From contig CANQKI010000014.1 in the NCBI GenBank assembly GCA_947624355.1, positions 1-36,416 of the forward strand: a DNA stretch of 36,416 nucleotides, given 5' to 3'. Position 1 is the first letter of the stretch. Every line of letters starts with the position of its first letter. The translations under genes were made by a program, and so were the position numbers. Below, one piece after another: positions 32,607-36,416 of this stretch. This stretch comes from an uncultured Clostridia bacterium. Lineage in GTDB: Bacteria; Bacillota; Clostridia; Christensenellales; Aristaeellaceae. A model generated the notes under the pieces. The model was not told the DNA's origin. It saw only the letters and a list, made by a program, of their open reading frames with translations, and searched no databases.

Positions 32607-32687
32607 TCAAACGCATGGGAAAGCGGAGCACATGCTCATGCACATGCCCATGCGCATCATCATCGCCCGGTTCTGCAAAGATGCCAT
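32607..32687 (-). CDS. Methionine-rich leader peptide (attenuation sensor)
   Basis: This 26-codon ORF has eight Met and three Cys. Met codons are at positions 1, 9, 10, 11, 13, 15, 17 and 19, and Cys at 16, 20 and 25. It starts ATG 32687 with AAGGAAGG 8 nt upstream and begins about 27 nt after the expected transcription start. Codons 12-14 contain CGCATGGG (32654-32647), which pairs perfectly with CCCATGCG (32619-32612), 2 nt before the stop. That second segment can instead pair with CGCGTGGG (32566-32559) in the downstream terminator. A ribosome stalled for lack of charged tRNA-Met would free the second segment and favour read-through; one reaching the stop would mask it and allow termination. 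This is inferred from architecture. Confidence 0.8.
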   Translation of the reverse strand: MASLQNRAMMMRMGMCMSMCSAFPCV

Positions 32688-32720
32688 GGCGTCCGCCTTC
32701 CTTTCCGCGTTGATGGTGTT

Positions 32721-32749
32721 ATTATAAACGGTCTTCCCTGCCCTGTCAA
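32721..32749 (-). promoter_or_regulatory. Consensus promoter of the met operon
   Basis: On the minus strand, TTGACA (32749-32744) and TATAAT (32726-32721) are 17 bp apart, a full consensus. Initiation is expected near 32714. No palindromic operator overlaps it, and the leader lacks the conserved SAM-I (S-box) or Met T-box features. Strong constitutive initiation with control by the downstream attenuator is therefore the likely logic. Confidence 0.85.
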
Positions 32750-32808
32750 TACCAAAACAATCAAAATACAAAAATAATTTATGTTCGCCTTTTTCGTGCC
32801 GATTTCCC

Positions 32809-32837
32809 TTGACACAGACGCGTTTTGGCGGTATAAT
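32809..32837 (+). promoter_or_regulatory. Consensus promoter of thrS
   Basis: TTGACA (32809-32814) and TATAAT (32832-32837) are 17 bp apart. Transcription should start near 32844, a few bases before the T-box Stem I. It is divergent from the met operon promoter, with the two -35 boxes about 60 bp apart in an AT-rich stretch. Confidence 0.85.
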
Positions 32838-32844
32838 ACACCCG

Positions 32845-33082
32845 TCTTCGGAATGACGGAGGACATGTTTTCCGCAAATGCGGCCTTCAGAGAGGCGGGC
32901 GCTCGGTGCGAGCCTGCCAGGCAGCGCGGCGGAAGGTACCGCCTCCCGACCAAAGGCCGCGCCGCGCACGTTACGCGCGCTGAAAGCGGCCCGTTTCGGC
33001 GGGCAAAAAGGGTGGAACCGCGGGCAGCGAAGCAGTTTCGCGCTCGTCCCTTCATGAACAATGAACGGGACGGGCGTTTTTT
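32845..33082 (+). promoter_or_regulatory. T-box leader, threonine-specific
   Basis: Stem I opens at GAATGACGGAGGACA (from 32851). It includes CAGAGAGGCGGGC with GGTGCGAG at its head, and closes with GCCTCC (32941-32946) pairing GGAGG. The specifier ACC (32938-32940), a Thr codon, lies just before that closing strand. The invariant T-box AGGGTGGAACCGCGGG is at 33009-33024, with the TGGAACC bulge that binds the tRNA acceptor end. An intrinsic terminator follows: GCTCGTCCC/GGGACGGGC plus TTCAT/ATGAA (33042-33075), then six T (33077-33082). Uncharged tRNA-Thr would stabilise the antiterminator and switch thrS on. The specifier matches the downstream gene. Confidence 0.92.
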
Positions 33083-33117
33083 CTTGCCCCGCCCCCACGC
33101 AAGAAGGAGGAAAAACC

Positions 33118-35022
33118 ATGCTGATTACCCTCAAAAACGGCGCCCGGGAATTTGAAAATGGCATGAGCGCCCTGGACATCGCCGGGCAGCTGAGCCAGGA
33201 GCTCAAAAAGCAGGCCATCTGCGCCCGGGTGGACGGGGAAATCCAGGAGCTGTGGAAGCCCATCGACCGGGACTGCGCCCTGGAAATCCTGACCTTTGAC
33301 GACGACGACGCCAAGCGCGTGCTGCGCCACACGGCCTCCCATGTGCTGGCCCAGGCCGTCAAGAAGCTGCGGCCCGAAGCCAAGCTGGCCATCGGCCCGG
33401 CCATCGACAACGGCTTCTATTACGACTTTGACGTGGACGAACCCTTCACCCCCGAATTTCTGACAGCGGTCGAAAAGGAAATGAAGAAGATCGTGCAAAA
33501 AAACGACCAGCTGGAGCGGTTCGAGCTGCCGCGGGAAGAAGCCATCAGATTCATGGAAGAAAAAGGCGAGCCCTACAAGGTGGAGCTGATCCGCGACCTG
33601 CCCCAGGACGCCGTTATTTCCTTCTATAAGCAGGGGGATTTTACCGACCTGTGCGCCGGCCCTCATGTGCCCTCCACCGGCAAGGTAAAGGCCTTCAAGC
33701 TCACCTCCATCGCCGGGGCGTACTGGCGCGGCAGCGAAAAGAACAAGATGCTCCAGCGCATTTACGGCACGGCTTTCACCAATAAGGAAGACCTGGACGC
33801 TTACCTCCAGCGCCTGGAGGAAGCGAAGAAGCGGGATCACCGCCGCTTGGGCCGGGAGCTGGACCTTTTCGACGTGCGGGATGAGGGCCCCGGCTTCCCC
33901 TTCTTCTATCCCAAGGGCATGATCCTGCGGAACATCCTGGAGGATTACTGGCGGCAGATTCACCGGGCGGCGGGCTATGAGGAAATCAAGACCCCCATTA
34001 TGCTCAACCGCGCCCTGTGGGAGCGTTCGGGCCACTGGGATCACTACCGGGAGAATATGTACACTACCAAAATCGACGAGACCGATTTTGCCATCAAGCC
34101 CATGAACTGCCCCGGCGGCATGCTGGTGTACCAGCGCAAGCAGTGGAGCTACCGGGACCTGCCCATCCGCTCGGGCGAACTGGGGCTGGTGCACCGGCAT
34201 GAGCTGTCCGGCACCTTGCACGGCCTCATGCGTGTGCGGTGCTTCACCCAGGACGACGCCCACATTTTCATGACCCCCGAACAGATCCGGGACGAAATCA
34301 AGGGCGTATACAAGCTCATCGACAGCGTGTATTCCACCTTCGGCTTCCCCTACAAAGTGGAGCTTTCCACCCGCCCGGAAAACTCCATCGGCACGGACGA
34401 AATGTGGGAAATGGCCACCAACGGATTGCAGGGCGCGCTGGACGATCTGGGGGTGCCGTATGTCATCAACGAGGGCGACGGCGCTTTCTACGGCCCCAAG
34501 ATCGACTTCCACCTGGAGGATTGCCTGGGCCGCACCTGGCAGTGCGGCACCATTCAGCTGGATATGAACCTGCCCGAGCGCTTTGACCTGACCTATGTGG
34601 GCGCGGACGGCGAAAAGCACCGGCCCGTCATGATTCACCGGGTGGTGTTCGGCTCCATCGAGCGCTTCATCGGCATCCTGACCGAGCATTTCGCCGGGGC
34701 CTATCCCCTGTGGCTGGCCCCCGTGCAGGTAAAGGTGCTCACCATCACCGACCGGGCCGACGAGGCCGCGAAGCAGGTGCAGGCTACCCTGGAGGAAGAG
34801 GGGATCCGCACGGAAATCGACCTGCGCAACGAAAAGATCGGTTTCAAGGTGCGCGAGGCCGTGATGATGAAGATTCCCTACATGCTGGTGCTGGGCGACA
34901 AGGAAGTGGAGGATGGCACGGTGAACGTGCGCACCCGCAAGGGCGAGGTCATCGGCACCATGAAGCTGGACGAAGCCATCCGCCTGTTCAAGGAAGAAAT
35001 CAAAACCAAAGCAATCAAATAA
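33118..35022 (+). CDS. thrS: Threonyl-tRNA synthetase
   Basis: This 634-residue enzyme has an N-terminal TGS domain (about 1-60) and an editing/SAD domain with HxxxH (His71, His75). The class II catalytic core has the zinc ligands Cys331 (NCPGGM), His382 and His507. The C-terminal anticodon-binding domain spans about 535-634. ATG 33118 follows AAGGAGG directly. An in-frame ATG at 33061 is rejected because it lies inside the T-box terminator. The gene is controlled by the Thr-specific T-box upstream. Repeat copy B starts 1 nt after the stop. Confidence 0.97.
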   Translation: MLITLKNGAREFENGMSALDIAGQLSQELKKQAICARVDGEIQELWKPIDRDCALEILTFDDDDAKRVLRHTASHVLAQAVKKLRPEAKLAIGPAIDNGFYYDFDVDEPFTPEFLTAVEKEMKKIVQKNDQLERFELPREEAIRFMEEKGEPYKVELIRDLPQDAVISFYKQGDFTDLCAGPHVPSTGKVKAFKLTSIAGAYWRGSEKNKMLQRIYGTAFTNKEDLDAYLQRLEEAKKRDHRRLGRELDLFDVRDEGPGFPFFYPKGMILRNILEDYWRQIHRAAGYEEIKTPIMLNRALWERSGHWDHYRENMYTTKIDETDFAIKPMNCPGGMLVYQRKQWSYRDLPIRSGELGLVHRHELSGTLHGLMRVRCFTQDDAHIFMTPEQIRDEIKGVYKLIDSVYSTFGFPYKVELSTRPENSIGTDEMWEMATNGLQGALDDLGVPYVINEGDGAFYGPKIDFHLEDCLGRTWQCGTIQLDMNLPERFDLTYVGADGEKHRPVMIHRVVFGSIERFIGILTEHFAGAYPLWLAPVQVKVLTITDRADEAAKQVQATLEEEGIRTEIDLRNEKIGFKVREAVMMKIPYMLVLGDKEVEDGTVNVRTRKGEVIGTMKLDEAIRLFKEEIKTKAIK

Positions 35023-35023
35023 A

Positions 35024-35293
35024 CGGGTGTCGAAAAACAAGTTTTCGACACCCTGCGATGCCGCTGCTCCGCACGTCTGAGCCTACGGCTCATCCGCGCT
35101 ACTTAAGCAAATTGCTTGGTTGCGTTCCGGCGTGGCTACGCCCCGCCTCCACAATGCTCTGCGCATCAGTTGTAGTTCGTTGCGCTCACGGCCGGAAAAT
35201 GATATAGGAAGGAGTCATTCTGACTCCTCCTCGGACCGGCGAACCCGGTCCTGCGGATTTCAAATGAAGGGGCTGCGGCCCCTTCATGCATCC
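35024..35293 (+). repeat. Structured intergenic repeat, copy B
   Basis: This copy begins right after thrS with the same 12-bp hairpin as copy A (35025-35036 / 35042-35053, loop ACAAG). A divergent middle (35054-35174) follows, with small hairpins of its own such as GAGCC/GGCTC. The 119-nt core is at 35175-35293. In the core, GAAGTCA/TGACTTC of copy A becomes GGAGTCA/TGACTCC (35211-35227), and GGGGCGG/CCGCCCC becomes GGACCGG/CCGGTCC (35233-35251). Loops and the ATGAAGGGGC hairpin are unchanged. The right-hand GACACCCTG end found in copy A is absent. It fills most of the 338-bp gap before the ZnuA-like gene. Confidence 0.8.
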
Positions 35294-35360
35294 CAAGGTC
35301 ATAATGTTGCCCCTTCAGCTGGGTAAAGCGTTTTTTACTGTTTATCCGGGAAGGTATTGA

Positions 35361-36269
35361 ATGAAAAAGTTGTTTGCTCTGTTTCTGGCGTTCTGCTTGG
35401 CCGTGGGCTGCGGCGTGTGCCGGGCGGAAGAGGAAGAAACGGTCATTGTAGCCTCCTTCTATCCCGTGTACATCCTGGCCAAGAACGTGCTGCAGGATGT
35501 GCCCGGGGTGCGCCTTGCCTGCATGGCGGCCCCGAGTACGGGCTGCCTACACGATTACCAGCTGTTGACCAGCGATATGCGCGCCCTCTCGTCCGCCGCC
35601 GCCCTGCTCATCAACGGCGCGGGCATGGAGGGCTTTCTGCCCATGATCCGGGAACAGCTGCCCGATCTCCCCATCGTGGACTGCGGGGCGGGCGTGGCGC
35701 TGCTGGAAGAGGAAGATCATCATTCCGATGAAGACGGGCATGGAGAAGAAGGAAATCCCCACATCTGGCTCTCCCCCGTCAATGCCATTCAGATGGTGCA
35801 GAACATGGCCGACGGGCTTTCCGTCCTGCTGCCGGATGCCGCCGGAATCATTCAGCAAAACGCGGCGGATTACGAAGCGAGGCTTTCCGCCCTGGACGCG
35901 GAACTGGCCGCCGCCATCGCCGCTCTGCCCGGGCGGGACATCGTCACCTTTCACGAGGCCTTCCCCTACTTTGCCGCCCGGTACGGCCTCAACGTAGCCG
36001 CCGTGGTGGCCATCGAGCCGGAAGAGCCCCTTTCCCCCCGGATGCTGACCGATGTAATCGAGCGGGTGCGGGCGGCGGGTAATCCCCCCCTCTTCGCCGA
36101 GGCCCAGTACGACAGCGCCGCCCTGCGCATCATCAGCCAGGAAACGGGCGCGCCGCTTTACGCCCTCAACGCGCTGACCTCGGGCCCCGACGCCCTGACG
36201 GCCTATGAGGACGGCATGCGGGAAAACCTGGCTGCCCTCACGGAAGCCCTTGGAAACGAGCGGCCATAA
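35361..36269 (+). CDS. Metal ABC transporter substrate-binding protein, ZnuA/TroA type
   Basis: This 302-residue exported protein has an N-terminal hydrophobic signal (about 1-22). LAVGC at 13-17 could be a lipobox, though a plain signal peptidase site is also possible. The cluster A-I fold is indicated by VIVASFYPVYILAKNV, LHDYQLL (His ligand), an acidic His-rich loop DHHSDEDGHGEE with NPHIWLSP (His ligand), TFHEAFPYFAARYGL (His ligand) and a C-terminal FAEAQYDS. The His-rich loop favours zinc over manganese. The partner permease and ATPase genes are not in the window. A GGGAAGG site lies about 7 nt before the ATG. No Zur-type operator was recognised. Confidence 0.88.
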   Translation: MKKLFALFLAFCLAVGCGVCRAEEEETVIVASFYPVYILAKNVLQDVPGVRLACMAAPSTGCLHDYQLLTSDMRALSSAAALLINGAGMEGFLPMIREQLPDLPIVDCGAGVALLEEEDHHSDEDGHGEEGNPHIWLSPVNAIQMVQNMADGLSVLLPDAAGIIQQNAADYEARLSALDAELAAAIAALPGRDIVTFHEAFPYFAARYGLNVAAVVAIEPEEPLSPRMLTDVIERVRAAGNPPLFAEAQYDSAALRIISQETGAPLYALNALTSGPDALTAYEDGMRENLAALTEALGNERP

Positions 36270-36298
36270 ATAATCTTTATAAACATCCGCATCATCCG

Positions 36299-36337
36299 CC
36301 GGCATCCGGATATACGTCCGCCTGCCGGTATTTTTTT
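36299..36337 (+). terminator. Intrinsic terminator after the ZnuA-like gene
   Basis: CCGGCA (36299-36304) pairs with TGCCGG (36323-36328), enclosing an inner GGA/TCC pairing, and TATTTTTTT follows. It lies 30 nt after the stop codon, suggesting the substrate-binding gene is the last of its transcript. Confidence 0.7.
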
Positions 36338-36416
36338 CGTAGGCTCATTGTAAAATGAAGTTGCAATAGAGAGAGGAGTGAAGAAAAGAATCCATCGTGA
36401 TGGATCTGTGGTAGAA
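36338..36416. other. Window edge, unassigned
   Basis: This is an AT-richer tail with a GAGAGAGGAG purine tract and a short palindrome, ATCCATC-GT-GATGGAT. A frame from GTG near 36378 stays open to the edge but is only about 13 codons, and its ribosome site would be too close. It could be the start of a gene or an insertion-sequence end; it cannot be decided here. Confidence 0.3.

Noticed and set aside
32428-32720. SAM-I riboswitch or Met T-box in the met operon leader
   Set aside because: No TGGAACC-type T-box motif and no S-box core were found on the minus strand. The leader is accounted for by the Met-rich ORF, competing hairpins, terminator and coupled ORF.
33061-33117. Upstream start of thrS at ATG 33061
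   Set aside because: It lies inside the T-box terminator hairpin. The ATG at 33118 has AAGGAGG and gives the normal TGS-domain N-terminus.
36345-36416. Insertion-sequence end or transposase start at the right edge
   Set aside because: The short palindrome and open frame are suggestive, but fewer than 80 bases are visible and no terminal repeat or domain can be confirmed.

Overview
The window is a GC-rich chromosomal segment from a Gram-positive member of the Bacillota, most likely a gut-type lineage of class Clostridia. The evidence is the Bacillota-style gene order (rbgA-rnhB-yraN, comM-dprA-topA-trmFO-hslV-hslU, cmk-plsC), strong Shine-Dalgarno sites, a T-box leader on thrS and canonical TTGACA/TATAAT promoters. 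Species and order cannot be fixed by eye. No phage, integrase, CRISPR array, tRNA or rRNA gene was seen.

Layout. 1-3781: promoter with an overlapping palindromic operator, then a heterodimeric ABC exporter. 3782-4160: a structured intergenic repeat (copy A) between two near-identical terminator hairpins. 4212-6057: a small CPCC-type zinc-ribbon protein and a cytoplasmic GH43-like five-bladed propeller protein. 6100-6360 (minus): a 6S RNA gene with its own promoter and terminator. 6380-8647 (minus): a nucleotidyltransferase / hexapeptide / degenerate phosphohexomutase fusion. 8857-24509 (plus): a long housekeeping run for ribosome assembly, RNase HII, natural-transformation genes, topoisomerase I, tRNA methylation, the HslVU protease, CMP kinase and an acyltransferase. 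It is interrupted by a 1388-residue double GT-C membrane glycosyltransferase and by an 80-bp tandem repeat before topA. 24526-27713: a three-gene envelope operon (phosphodiester glycosidase, Lgt-like membrane protein, RCC1 propeller). 27716-32749 (minus): a methionine-uptake operon, metQ-metN-metI-M20 amidohydrolase-sfsA. 32809-35022 (plus): T-box and thrS. 35024-35293: repeat copy B. 35361-36269: a ZnuA-type metal-binding protein.

The most striking region is the methionine operon. Its leader encodes a 26-residue peptide with eight Met and three Cys, followed by a competing hairpin and an intrinsic terminator. This is the architecture of a trp/his-type attenuator but reads methionine. A second 33-codon ORF is stop-start coupled to metQ. 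MetQ itself is circularly permuted: the half that is normally C-terminal comes first, behind a transmembrane anchor that replaces the usual lipobox. The divergent neighbour thrS has a Thr-specific T-box, so two different amino-acid-sensing attenuators sit back to back.

The second notable item is the intergenic element present at 3827-4059 and 35024-35293. Its 119-nt core is about 90% identical between copies, and several of the differences are compensatory base-pair changes in two hairpins. That argues for selection on structure.
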